Assembly (NCBI RefSeq): GCF_031177825.1
Contig: NZ_JAPSKE010000030.1
Location: 6,521 to 67,860 of the forward strand
Reading direction: 5' to 3'
DNA from: Paenibacillus sp.
GTDB taxonomy: Bacteria; Bacillota; Bacilli; Paenibacillales; YIM-B00363
DNA: 61,340 bases
In this document: in pieces, positions 32,565 to 41,202 of the stretch
Layout: the number at the start of each line of letters is the position of its first letter
Numbering within the stretch: the first letter of the stretch is position 1
Position numbers and translations under genes: made by a program
The notes under the pieces: generated by a model
Seen by the model: the letters and a program-made list of their open reading frames with translations, nothing else
Databases searched by the model: none
What the model was told of the DNA's origin: nothing

Positions 32565-32921
32565 TTATCGGCCGGAGTTCGCGAGCTCGTCGGACACTTG
32601 CACGACGCGATCGAGGAACCCTTCGATCTCTTCGCGCGTCTTCCGCAGCTTGCTGATGAACGTAATCGTCTCGCGTCCTTCGTGGAACGCGACGAAGCTC
32701 GGAATGCCGAGAATGTTATAGCGCTCCCCGAGCTCCGGGAATGCGTCCCGGTCGACGACCAGGAACGTGATTTTGTCCGCGTACTTCTCGGCCACGTCCG
32801 GCATGAACGGGTCGATATACACGCAATCCTTGCACCAATCCGCCTTGAACAGCGCCACCGTCGGCTTCGAGGACGCGATGGTCTCGTCGAACGCCGCGAC
32901 GCTATCGAGTTTCTTCAGCAT
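32565..32921 (-). CDS. Thioredoxin-fold protein with CKDC active site
   Basis: A 118-residue soluble thioredoxin-like protein with WCKDC near residue 29 and the cis-proline IPSF near 76. The central CxxC dipeptide KD differs from GP of TrxA, so redox potential or partner should differ. There is no signal peptide, so it is cytosolic. AAGGAG lies 11 bases before ATG 32921. It starts 5 bases after the stop of the lipoprotein gene at 32927 and is probably co-transcribed with it. Confidence 0.87.
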   Translation of the reverse strand: MLKKLDSVAAFDETIASSKPTVALFKADWCKDCVYIDPFMPDVAEKYADKITFLVVDRDAFPELGERYNILGIPSFVAFHEGRETITFISKLRKTREEIEGFLDRVVQVSDELANSGR

Positions 32922-32926
32922 ATCGA

Positions 32927-34453
32927 TCAAAACTCCTTCGTTATGGTTACGGTACCCGATGCCGGGTCCCAGCCCTTCTCCCCGCCGAGCGCCAGCGTGA
33001 TGAATCCGATCGGCACGAACGTCGAGTTCGTCGATGCGATAATCTCCGGCGCTTCCGGCAGCGATTGCGCGACGCCGTTCACGGTGGCCGACGTAGAGCC
33101 GACCTTCATGACGATCTCGACGCCGTCGACGTCGTCCTTGATCGTAATCGTCGACGTCGCGCCGTCCCACGCCACCTTCGCGTCCAGCTGCTCGCTGACG
33201 TATCGGACCGGCACCATCGTCGTGCCCGCTCCTTTAATATATGGCGAAACGCCGTCCGGTACGCTCGCGTTCGCCCCCATCGTCATATCGAACGAATGGC
33301 GCGTCATTCGGAGATCGTTCTTCAAGATATCGTACAACAGCGAACCGCTCTCGACGTTGGCGAGCCGCTCCCGCGGTTTGACCTCGGTCGGGAACGTCGC
33401 CGTCGTCCCTTCGATCGGCTCCGCCTTCACGGCGCCGTTCACGTTCCACCACCGGCTCTCGACGTCGATGCGAATCGCGCCGACTCCGTCGGCGGCATCC
33501 GTCGCCGGCTCGAGATAGAGTCCTACGTCCATGCCGGTCGGCTTCGCCCCGTCGAGCAACAGCGCGAACGTCGCTCCGCTCTCCGGCGTCAGGTCGGAGC
33601 CGAACGCGCCTTCCGCTTCCAAGTCGGCCGCGAAGCCTTCGAGCGCCGTCGTGACTTGACCGTACAAGAACTCCACGGCGAGCCCTTTATTGTTCAGTGC
33701 GATCCTCAGAATCGGATCCGCGCTCTCCTTCGCCATCTCCGTAAGCGAAGGCTTCAATGCATCGTACAGCGTGCCGATGAACGCCTTCAGCCCTGCCTCG
33801 TCCTCGAGGATCGCGGATATCGCCGTCGAGACGAGCTCCGTCAGCTCTTCGACGCCGACTTCCGTCGTAACGGTCGCGAGCGACTTCGACTGCCCGTCGA
33901 TCGTCGCCGTCGTCGATCCGAGCTTCGTGCGTTCCGGATTCGGCACATGGCTAAGCACGTACGTAACGATGTCCGATACCGCGTTCCGTCCGGCTTCCCC
34001 GGACAACGCCTCCGACAGCATGTCGCCGCCGAGCAGGCCGCTCGCGCCCGCTCCCGCGAATCCGTTCAGCTCCAGCTCGAACGGCTGGATCGCGCCCTCG
34101 ACGTCGAGCACCATCGACGTTTCGTCCACGAACATGCGGAACGGAATGTCGCCCTTCGACAGCTCGATCGTTCCTTCCATCGAAGCCGTTCCTTGACTCT
34201 CTTGCAGCAGCTCCGTCACGACGATCGCGCCGCTGCCGAATACGTCCGCAAGCCGATCCGCCTCCGCGTTCCCCTTCGACTCCGCATCGATCTCCCATGC
34301 GAGCGATAACGTGCCTTCCGACGACTTCACGTCGAGCATGTCGGCGACCGCCTGATTCACGTCCACGCCGCCGACCGCTTCGCAGCCGATCAAGCCGAGC
34401 ATCGAGCCTGCGGCCGCGATCGATAATAGTCCGCGCTTCCCGATCCGTTTCAC
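32927..34453 (-). CDS. Lipoprotein with C-terminal copper-amine-oxidase-N domains
   Basis: A 508-residue surface lipoprotein: the lipobox LGLIGC puts the acylated Cys near residue 24. Residues about 40-380 form a long region with no clear family. The last 120 residues contain two copper-amine-oxidase-N like motifs (GTTMVPVRYVSEQLDAKVAWD and NSTFVPIGFITLALG). There is no catalytic oxidase part. It is first in a two-gene unit with the thioredoxin-like gene. The role is unknown; the modules probably bind wall or matrix. Confidence 0.82.
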   Translation of the reverse strand: MKRIGKRGLLSIAAAGSMLGLIGCEAVGGVDVNQAVADMLDVKSSEGTLSLAWEIDAESKGNAEADRLADVFGSGAIVVTELLQESQGTASMEGTIELSKGDIPFRMFVDETSMVLDVEGAIQPFELELNGFAGAGASGLLGGDMLSEALSGEAGRNAVSDIVTYVLSHVPNPERTKLGSTTATIDGQSKSLATVTTEVGVEELTELVSTAISAILEDEAGLKAFIGTLYDALKPSLTEMAKESADPILRIALNNKGLAVEFLYGQVTTALEGFAADLEAEGAFGSDLTPESGATFALLLDGAKPTGMDVGLYLEPATDAADGVGAIRIDVESRWWNVNGAVKAEPIEGTTATFPTEVKPRERLANVESGSLLYDILKNDLRMTRHSFDMTMGANASVPDGVSPYIKGAGTTMVPVRYVSEQLDAKVAWDGATSTITIKDDVDGVEIVMKVGSTSATVNGVAQSLPEAPEIIASTNSTFVPIGFITLALGGEKGWDPASGTVTITKEF

Positions 34454-34609
34454 GATCCATTCCCCCTATCGAGTTCCCGGTTTCTCCCAAAACCCTATCT
34501 ATGATTATAGCTCGTTCAGGGGGAAAATGCATGACAAAACCTCGTCCCTCCGGAAAAAGTTCATGTCGCGCCGCGGCGATGGATACACTGTAGCAGGAGG
34601 CGAGCGAAC

Positions 34610-35833
34610 ATGCGAACGCGAGAAGAACCGTTATGGAAGACGCTGCTGCGGCGGATGACCGCCTGGCTCGGAGTCGGCGACGCGGAGACGGAGAGCGGTT
34701 CGCCCGTCGGCGAAGCCGTCCTCCGCGTCGACCCGAAGGAGCGCGAGCGGCTTCGGCGCCGGCTGGCCCGGCCGCCCGGCGCGTCGGCGGGACCGGACGG
34801 CGGGACGGCCCGGCTCGTCGAGCGGATCCTGAACGAGACGCGGGAACGCAACCGGGACAACGTGACGCGGACGAACGCATACCGGGAGTTTTACATCCGG
34901 CACCCCGAGGTGCACTGGGCGTTCCTGGCCCACATGGTGTCCCGCAACGGCGGCTGGAACATGACCGATCTGCAAGGCGAGCTGCTGCCTCGACTTCTCG
35001 CGACGGCGACGCGCGGCCGGCTGTTCGACATGCTGGAGGACGCCAATGCGTTCATCTTCGGCGACGCGTTCCCGCAGCTGCTTCTGTACGAGGAGAGCCG
35101 GAAGCGAGGCAAGCCTTGCTTCTCGCTGCTGCCCGCCTTCGGCGTGTCCCGCTTCATGCAGCCGGTGTGGGAGCGGTTCTGGGAGACGCGGGATTCGGCG
35201 CTGCTCACGACGGCGCTCATCGTGAACGAGCAGCATTATATCGAAGGCCGGATCATCCGCGACCCCAAGGTGCAGGAGCAGGTGCTGTCGTCGCTGCCGT
35301 TCCAGGCGCAGGCGGCGCTGCAGCTCAATCAGGTGTACATTCCTTACGGCGGCCGGGACGGCGATGGGCGCCAGCGGCTGGCAGGACTCATTTTAGAAAA
35401 TTTCGGCGATCTCGCGGAACGGATCGAGGTCGGCAAGACGCTGTACGCGATGCTGTTCGGCATCCCCGCCGTCGCCGCCGGGGCGGAGGCGTTCGCGTCG
35501 AAGACGCCGCATACCGGCTCGCGGGCCGATTACTGGCCGGAGCTATACACGCGGCAAGCGGCCGGCCTGCCCGGCGGGCCGTACGAAGCGCGTCTGGACG
35601 GCCGGAAGCTGCGCCCCGGCGCCAAGCGCTTCTACAGCCCGCGGCTCGAGGCCGCGTGGAAAAGAAGACCGCTCCGGGAACCGGAGCGGTACGATTGGTT
35701 TCGCGACGCCGACGAAGCTTGCGCCTATTTGACGGACGCGCGGGCGGCGCCGCCGTACGAGATGGGCGCCGAAGCGTGCTACGGCCTGAACAAGCTCGAG
35801 CTCGCGGTGCTCGCCAAGGCGGCGCTGCGCTAG
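34610..35833 (+). CDS. DUF2515 family protein (YppC-like)
   Basis: A 407-residue protein. The conserved block NRDNVTRTNAYREFYIRHPEVHWAFLAHMVSRNGGWNMTDLQGE near residues 82-125 is what I recall from the DUF2515/YppC family of Bacillales; function unknown. There is no signal peptide or clear membrane span. GGAGG precedes ATG 34610 by 8 bases. Its TAG stop overlaps the TAG stop of the convergent flippase gene within the four bases CTAG (35830-35833), so there is no room for a terminator between them. Confidence 0.82.
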   Translation: MRTREEPLWKTLLRRMTAWLGVGDAETESGSPVGEAVLRVDPKERERLRRRLARPPGASAGPDGGTARLVERILNETRERNRDNVTRTNAYREFYIRHPEVHWAFLAHMVSRNGGWNMTDLQGELLPRLLATATRGRLFDMLEDANAFIFGDAFPQLLLYEESRKRGKPCFSLLPAFGVSRFMQPVWERFWETRDSALLTTALIVNEQHYIEGRIIRDPKVQEQVLSSLPFQAQAALQLNQVYIPYGGRDGDGRQRLAGLILENFGDLAERIEVGKTLYAMLFGIPAVAAGAEAFASKTPHTGSRADYWPELYTRQAAGLPGGPYEARLDGRKLRPGAKRFYSPRLEAAWKRRPLREPERYDWFRDADEACAYLTDARAAPPYEMGAEACYGLNKLELAVLAKAALR

Positions 35834-37518
35834 CGGACGAGGCGCAGCTTCCGCAGCGCCGGAGCGGCGCGGTCCCACAGCTTGCGCGCCTTCGGCGGCA
35901 GCCCTTCGGCGTCCGCCGCGACGAACGCGCCGGTGCGCAGCAGCAGCACCGGGTACAGCGCCGCCGTCGTCCCCGCCGCGAGCAGCGTCTGCAGCATGGC
36001 GTCCCAGAACGCGACGCCGAACGGATGGACGTACGCGTACGCGGCCCAGCCGACGGCCGCGCCGATCGCCGCCTGCAGCGCGACCGTCGCGGCGAACGGC
36101 GCCGCCCGGCGGCCGAACGCTTCGTAACGGATCAGCTTCCGCAGCGATCGCAGATTCAGCGCCATCGTGACGGCGAAGCAAAGCGCCGTGCCCGCGACGA
36201 CGCCGTAAATCCCGATGAGCGGCGCAAGCGAGAGCGACAGCGCAAGCTTGACGACGATCCCGACGGCGATATGCTTCATCGGCAGCTCCGGCCGCCCGAT
36301 CCCGAGCAGAATCGATCCGGAGATCATCATGACCACCTGGAACAGGACGGAGCACACCATCGCCACGATGACCCAGGAGCCTTCGGCGTCCTTGAAGAGG
36401 AACGTGTTCAGCGGAAACGCCGACGTCGCCATGACGACGACCGCCGGCACGCCGGATAAGTACGTCATCCGCAGCGCCAGCGACGTCTGTCGTTCGACCT
36501 CGGGCGTATCCCTCCGGACGAAGGCGGACGAGATGATCGGCAAGATCGACTGGCTCAGCGCGATCGCGAAGATGACCGGGATGCCCGCGAGCGACTGCGC
36601 CCGGCTCGTCAGCCAGCCCTGCATCTCTTGCGCGAGCGCGTCCCCGTACTCGGCGATGAGCAGCGGCTTCGTCGCGAGCGAGTCGATAAGATAGATGGTC
36701 GGCACCGCCAGCGCCGTAATCGACACCGGGATCGACAGCTTCAGAATCGCCTTGAAGATCGAGCGGAACGAAGAGGCGTCCGCGCTCGCGACCGCCGGAT
36801 CCGCCGTCAACCCGGCCTCCGGAACGCCGGGCGCCGAAACGGCGACGACGGCGCCTCCGTCCCCGGCCGCCGCCGCCCGCGCCGGAGCGGGCTCGCGGCG
36901 CAGCTTCGCGCCGTAATACAGCATGACGGCCGCCGCCGCGACGGTGCCGAGCACGCCGCCGAAAGACGCCCCGGCCACCGCCCATACGATGCCGTAGCCG
37001 AGCTCCAATAAGAAATAAGCCAAGACGATCGAGGTGACGACGCGCAGGATCTGTTCCCAAATTTGGGACAGCCCGTTCGCCCCCATCCGTTGCCGCCCGT
37101 GGAAATATCCCCGCTCGACCGCGATCCAGGGAAACAAAATCAGAGCCGGCGCCAACGCCCGAATGGCGAGCGTCGCGTTCGGATCCTTATTAACCGCGGC
37201 GAGGGCCGGCGCCAATAAGAAGACGAGCGCAGCGGCGCCGACGCCCGCGACGAGGGCATACCGATTCGCCGCCCGGCGGATCGCCTCCCCTTCCTCCGGC
37301 CGGCCGAGCGCGTACTTCTCGGACACCAGCTTCGCGATCGCGCTCGGAAACCCGGCCGTCGCCAGCACAAGCAACCACATGTACACGTTATACGACGTCA
37401 CGTACGTCGACATCCCCGCGTCGTCCAACAGCCGCTGCAGCGGAATGCGCTGCACGACGCCGAGGACGCGCGCAACGAGGGCCGCTCCGGCTAAAATCAA
37501 CGTCCCTCTCAACAACAT
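35830..37518 (-). CDS. MurJ/YtgP-like oligosaccharide flippase (MATE/MVF superfamily)
   Basis: A polytopic membrane protein of about 562 residues with about 14 hydrophobic segments. The start region RGTLILAGAALVARVLGVVQRIPLQRLLDDAGMSTYVTSYNVYMWLL and the pattern FPSAIAKLVSEKYALG match the putative polysaccharide exporters that include B. subtilis YtgP (a lipid II flippase) and SpoVB. The precise member is not certain. An Ala/Gly-rich hydrophilic loop lies near residue 225. Start is ATG 37518, or TTG 37530 with poor spacing. Confidence 0.85.
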   Translation of the reverse strand: MLLRGTLILAGAALVARVLGVVQRIPLQRLLDDAGMSTYVTSYNVYMWLLVLATAGFPSAIAKLVSEKYALGRPEEGEAIRRAANRYALVAGVGAAALVFLLAPALAAVNKDPNATLAIRALAPALILFPWIAVERGYFHGRQRMGANGLSQIWEQILRVVTSIVLAYFLLELGYGIVWAVAGASFGGVLGTVAAAAVMLYYGAKLRREPAPARAAAAGDGGAVVAVSAPGVPEAGLTADPAVASADASSFRSIFKAILKLSIPVSITALAVPTIYLIDSLATKPLLIAEYGDALAQEMQGWLTSRAQSLAGIPVIFAIALSQSILPIISSAFVRRDTPEVERQTSLALRMTYLSGVPAVVVMATSAFPLNTFLFKDAEGSWVIVAMVCSVLFQVVMMISGSILLGIGRPELPMKHIAVGIVVKLALSLSLAPLIGIYGVVAGTALCFAVTMALNLRSLRKLIRYEAFGRRAAPFAATVALQAAIGAAVGWAAYAYVHPFGVAFWDAMLQTLLAAGTTAALYPVLLLRTGAFVAADAEGLPPKARKLWDRAAPALRKLRLVR

Positions 37519-37556
37519 CTTCCCGCTCAACCTTCAACGCCTCGTTTCCTTGAACG

Positions 37557-37587
37557 CAAAACGACGGCCCCACAGGGCCGCCCGTTT
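37557..37587 (-). terminator. Probable terminator of the ThuA gene
   Basis: CGGCCC-CACA-GGGCCG core with AACG/CCGTT flanks. On the minus strand it is followed by CGTTTTG. It is modest because the T run is short. Confidence 0.55.
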
Positions 37588-37614
37588 CGCCTTGCATGTT
37601 GGATGGATTTCTCG

Positions 37615-38343
37615 TTATTCCTTCGGACCTACCGGCTCGAGCGGCTTCGCGTTGCCGTACACCGGCTTCGCGCCGTGGACGGGCGCCGCCCAGCGAACGC
37701 CGTTGCGGATGACGCGCAGCACTTCTTCGTTATGATACGTCGGGTACGTCTCGTGCCCCGGACGGAAGTAAAACACTTTGCCTTGCCCGCGTCGGTACGT
37801 GCAGCCGCTGCGGAACACTTCGCCGCCCGTGAACCACGAGACGAAGACGAGTTCTTCCGGCGCCGGAATGTCGAAGTGCTCGCCGTACATCTCTTCCGCC
37901 GGCAGCTCGATGTAAGCGCCGAGCCCTTCCGCGATCGGGTGCGACGGATCGACGACCCAGAGGCGCTCCTTGTCTTCCGCTTCGCGCCACTTCAAGTCGC
38001 AGGACGTGCCCATCAGCTTCTTGAAAATTTTCGAGAAATGGCCGGAGTGGAGCACGATCAGCCCCATGCCTTCCAAGACGCGCTTATGTACGCGGTCGAC
38101 GATGTCGTCCTGTACTTCCCCGTGCGCCATATGCCCCCACCAGATCAAGACGTCCGTATCGGCCAATACCGCTTCGGTCAAGCCGTGCTCCGGCTGGTCC
38201 AACCACGCCGTGCGGATCTCCAATCCGTTCTCCGCGATGCCTTCGGCGATCGCGCCGTGGATGCCGTTCGGATAGATGCTTCTCACTTTTTCGTTCTTAA
38301 ATTCGTGTCGGTTCTCGTTCCATACCGTTACTCGAATGCTCAC
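37615..38343 (-). CDS. ThuA domain-containing protein
   Basis: A 242-residue glutamine-amidotransferase-fold protein of the ThuA (trehalose utilisation) family. Conserved parts are VWNENRHEF near the start, DVLIWWGHMAHGEV near 66, GLIVLHSGHFSKIF near 95 and VFYFRPGHETYPTYH near 205. ThuA members are linked to disaccharide use, but the reaction is not settled. GTG 38343 is chosen because AAAGGTGG lies 8 bases upstream; a GTG at 38355 falls inside that site. The gene stands alone with its own terminator. Confidence 0.88.
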   Translation of the reverse strand: MSIRVTVWNENRHEFKNEKVRSIYPNGIHGAIAEGIAENGLEIRTAWLDQPEHGLTEAVLADTDVLIWWGHMAHGEVQDDIVDRVHKRVLEGMGLIVLHSGHFSKIFKKLMGTSCDLKWREAEDKERLWVVDPSHPIAEGLGAYIELPAEEMYGEHFDIPAPEELVFVSWFTGGEVFRSGCTYRRGQGKVFYFRPGHETYPTYHNEEVLRVIRNGVRWAAPVHGAKPVYGNAKPLEPVGPKE

Positions 38344-38384
38344 GAAGAAAGCCACCTTTGCCCAGATATTTACTCGTTATTAGA

Positions 38385-38864
38385 TTAAATGATCCACACG
38401 ACAAACACAACAATCATAGCCGCTTGAAGAACGAACTTCGCGACGGTGCTCGTGAACAGGCCGACCAGCGCGCCGACCCCCGCCTTCATCGCGGGCAGCG
38501 GCTTCGTCCCGACGAGCAGCTCTCCGAGCACCGCGCCCAGGAACGGGCCGATCAGAAGACCGAACGCCGGGATGACGAACGGGCCGACGATCAAGCCGAT
38601 CGTGCTGCCCCATACCGAGGCCCGCCCCCCGCCGAACTTCTTCACTCCGAGCGCGCCGACGGCATAGTCCGCCACCGTAATGACGACGACGACGATCGTC
38701 TGGATCGTCCAGAACCAAAACCCGAATTCCGACCAACCGAAGAAGAACCCGTACACGAAGAACGCTCCGTAAATCGCAAGCGCGCCCGGCAGCACCGGAT
38801 ACACTGCCCCCGCCATGCCGACGAGGAACAAAATAACGACCAACGACCAACCAAGGATGTCCAT
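38385..38864 (-). CDS. DUF456 family membrane protein
   Basis: A 159-residue membrane protein with four to five hydrophobic segments and glycine-rich stretches (GLIVGPFVIPAFGLLIGPFLGAVLGELLVG) typical of DUF456. Function is unknown; some members carry a glycine-zipper-like repeat. It lies 27 bases after the HAD phosphatase gene in the same direction, so the two may share a transcript. Confidence 0.85.
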   Translation of the reverse strand: MDILGWSLVVILFLVGMAGAVYPVLPGALAIYGAFFVYGFFFGWSEFGFWFWTIQTIVVVVITVADYAVGALGVKKFGGGRASVWGSTIGLIVGPFVIPAFGLLIGPFLGAVLGELLVGTKPLPAMKAGVGALVGLFTSTVAKFVLQAAMIVVFVVWII

Positions 38865-38891
38865 CTTTCGCTTCGCCTTCCCCTCTCCAGG

Positions 38892-39629
38892 TTAGAGCAT
38901 GAAGGTTCGGATGACGTGCGCGACGCCGTCTTCGTCGTTCGTCAGCGTCACTTCGTCGGCGATTCTCTTCACCGCATCCTGCGCGTTCCCCATCGCCACG
39001 CCGAGGCCCGCCTCGCGGATCATCGCGACGTCGTTCAAGCTGTCCCCGCAGGCGACGATCTCGTGCATGCCGATGCCGAGCATCTCGCACACTTGACGGA
39101 GGCCCGAAGCCTTCGACACGCCGAGCGGATTCAGCTCGATGTTGCACGGATGCGAGTTCGTCGTCTCGAACGTTCCTACGCCCTTAATCGCTTCCGCGAC
39201 GGACGCGAGCGCCGACGCGTCTTCCGTATAATATCCGAACTTCAGCCACTCCGTACCATACGGGTCTTCGATCCATTCGTTTCGGTTATACACCCGCTCT
39301 ACGCTGTATCCCCAGTACCAAGTGTCGTACCGCAGCGCGATCTCCCGGAGCGCGGCTACTTCGGCCGCCGGCATCGTATGCCGGGCGCGAAGCTCGTTCG
39401 GCGATGCCCACACCTCTCCCCCGTTCACGAGCACCATCGGCGACGCGAGGCCGAGCTGCTCCGCATACGGCAGCGCGCTCGGATACCCCCGGCCCGTGGC
39501 GAAGCAGACGACGATCCCTTGGGCGATCGCCTCGCGGATCCAGCGCTCGTTTTCCCCGCTGATCTCGCTCTTCTCGTTCAACAGCGTCCCGTCCATATCG
39601 AGCGCCAACAGCTTGTAACTTTTCCCCAT
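38892..39629 (-). CDS. Cof-type HAD-superfamily phosphatase
   Basis: A 245-residue HAD hydrolase. Motif I LDMDGTLL is at about residues 9-16. Motif II falls in FATGRGYPSA near 43, and motifs III/IV in GVSKASGLRQV and ACGDSLNDVAMIREAGLGVAMGNA near 205. A C2-type cap lies between. Such enzymes remove phosphate from flavin or sugar intermediates; the substrate cannot be assigned. ATG 39629 is preferred over an in-frame upstream extension because GAGG lies just before it. Confidence 0.9.
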   Translation of the reverse strand: MGKSYKLLALDMDGTLLNEKSEISGENERWIREAIAQGIVVCFATGRGYPSALPYAEQLGLASPMVLVNGGEVWASPNELRARHTMPAAEVAALREIALRYDTWYWGYSVERVYNRNEWIEDPYGTEWLKFGYYTEDASALASVAEAIKGVGTFETTNSHPCNIELNPLGVSKASGLRQVCEMLGIGMHEIVACGDSLNDVAMIREAGLGVAMGNAQDAVKRIADEVTLTNDEDGVAHVIRTFML

Positions 39630-39733
39630 GGTTCCTCGCTCCCTTGCGGTCAATCGATTCCGTTCCATTGTAGCCGAAGACGAGGGGAATGCCAAAAAAA
39701 AGGTAGGCAACTCGCTCAAAAAAAGGTAAAGTA

Positions 39734-39784
39734 ATGATAGATGTCATTTTCGACATATTACGACATATTTCATGTGGGTGTTAG
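39734..39784 (+). CDS. Possible 16-codon upstream ORF before the orphan kinase
   Basis: ATG 39734 opens MIDVIFDILRHISCGC and stops at TAG 39782-39784, two bases before the kinase start at 39787. AAAGGT lies about 7 bases upstream. The kinase start has no ribosome-binding site of its own, so re-initiation after this leader is plausible. The peptide has two cysteines at its end. It may be chance; nothing proves translation. Confidence 0.35.
   Translation: MIDVIFDILRHISCGC
39749..39765 (-). promoter_or_regulatory. Tandem Spo0A-box-like sequences
   Basis: On the minus strand TGTCGAA (39749-39755) is an exact 0A box, and TGTCGTA (39759-39765) is one mismatch from it, 10 bases apart. They lie just upstream of the kinase start, inside the possible leader ORF. 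Confidence 0.45.
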
Positions 39785-39786
39785 AC

Positions 39787-41124
39787 ATGTTGGATGATCT
39801 TCTGATCAGTCTTGAAATCGGTATCTTCTCAACGATTCCGCAATCCTTCGCGGTACTCTTCTTTACGATGACCTTCTGGGGCATCCGAGCGGAGCGGCCT
39901 TGGCTTCGCATCGCGCAATATACCGCGGCGAACACGATCTCCTTTATGGTTTTCATGCTGCTTCCGGAAGCGCTTCGTCCGGGCAGTATGCTTTTTACTT
40001 CTGCCGCCCTATTTTACTTATTCCGCGATATCTCCCGACGGGATCGGGTGATCATGGCCTTCACCGCCGTGATTCTATATGCCAGCTTGGAAATTACGAC
40101 GGCGTTCGCGGCCATCTCGCTCGGGCTCGCGCAGCAGTCCGATCTGGCGAACGATCCGCGCGTCATTATCCCTTATCTTCTATTAGGCAATACGATTATT
40201 GCGCTCGTCGCGGAGCTGCTGCGACGTTACCGACTATCGCCGGGGAAAGCCATTCGCCTCTTCTTCGACCAGAAGCAGAATCGATTGTTATTTTCCCTCG
40301 TACTGCTGTTCGCCGGGAACGTCGTCATTTCGTCGGCGGTGTTCTATTACACGATGTTGCGCCATCCGTTCGCAGCCTCTTATACGCTCGTCGCGACCTC
40401 GCTCGTCAGCGTAGTCATTCTAATCGTGACGATCCGCTCGATCATCGCCGTGAAAAACCTGGAAATCTTGAACACCCAAGAGACGTACGTCGACGAGATC
40501 GACAATCTGTTCACGACCATCCGCGGGCAGCGGCACGACTTCTTGAACCATGTCCAGGTGATCCAAGCGTTCGTTCGCCGGAAGAAGTTCGACGAGCTCG
40601 AACGGTACGTCTCCGAGCTCGTCGGCGAGATCGTCGAAATCAACGATCTCCTTCAGATCGGCCACCCGGCGCTCGCCGCGCTCGTCAAGTCGAAGATGGT
40701 GTACGCGCTCGATCGGAAGATCGATTTTCGGTATTCGTTCGAAGGGATGGATCGGATCGGACACGGGGTCGCCTCCGTCGACTACGTGAAGATCGCCGGC
40801 AACCTGCTCGACAATGCGTTGGACGAAGTGCTGAACAGCGATCCGGAGAACCGATGGATCGAGATCGCCGGTTGGACGGACGAGGAGAATTTCTATTTAT
40901 CCGTCTCGAATCCGGCCTACTCCGTCACGGAAGAACAGAAGTCGAACATGTTCCGAAGCGGCTTCACGACGAAGAAGAAAGACGTCCATTCCGGCCTCGG
41001 CCTGTCGATCGTGAAAGAGCGGGTCGGCCATTACCGCGGCCAGCTCGACGTCGAGACCGCAGCGGATCACGTCCTGTCGTTCCGCGTCAAACTTCCGCTG
41101 CGGCTGCACACGATCGCGCCATAA
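39787..41124 (+). CDS. Orphan sensor histidine kinase, Spo0B/AgrC type
   Basis: A 445-residue membrane kinase. Six or seven hydrophobic segments occupy about residues 5-225. A dimerisation/phospho-acceptor helix has the H-box RGQRHDFLNHVQVIQ near 250. A GHKL ATPase follows with N-box NLLDNALDEVL near 345 and G-boxes GFTTKKKDVHSGLGLSIVKE near 400. No response regulator or recognised pheromone gene adjoins it. An ATG at 39772 in frame lacks a ribosome-binding site. The ligand is unknown; the receptor-like membrane domain suits a peptide or lipid signal. Confidence 0.86.
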   Translation: MLDDLLISLEIGIFSTIPQSFAVLFFTMTFWGIRAERPWLRIAQYTAANTISFMVFMLLPEALRPGSMLFTSAALFYLFRDISRRDRVIMAFTAVILYASLEITTAFAAISLGLAQQSDLANDPRVIIPYLLLGNTIIALVAELLRRYRLSPGKAIRLFFDQKQNRLLFSLVLLFAGNVVISSAVFYYTMLRHPFAASYTLVATSLVSVVILIVTIRSIIAVKNLEILNTQETYVDEIDNLFTTIRGQRHDFLNHVQVIQAFVRRKKFDELERYVSELVGEIVEINDLLQIGHPALAALVKSKMVYALDRKIDFRYSFEGMDRIGHGVASVDYVKIAGNLLDNALDEVLNSDPENRWIEIAGWTDEENFYLSVSNPAYSVTEEQKSNMFRSGFTTKKKDVHSGLGLSIVKERVGHYRGQLDVETAADHVLSFRVKLPLRLHTIAP

Positions 41125-41143
41125 TCGCTTAATCCACGACAAC

Positions 41144-41186
41144 AGGGCTGCTTCGAAAGTCGCGATCGACTTTCCGAAGCAGCCCT
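41144..41186. terminator. Strong terminator between the kinase and mnt operon
   Basis: Arms AGGGCTGCTTCG and CGAAGCAGCCCT (12 bases) with an inner AAGTCG/CGACTT stem and CGAT loop. TTTCGGTTTG follows on the plus strand. Confidence 0.8.
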
Positions 41187-41202
41187 TTCGGTTTGCGGCA
41201 AG

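Noticed and set aside
32565..33170. 201-residue version of the thioredoxin-like protein
   Set aside because: The extension overlaps the lipoprotein gene and lacks a ribosome-binding site. AAGGAG lies just before ATG 32921.
34597..34609. Long minus-strand frame 33951-34880 as a separate gene
   Set aside because: It is Arg-rich shadow sequence across the lipoprotein and DUF2515 genes.
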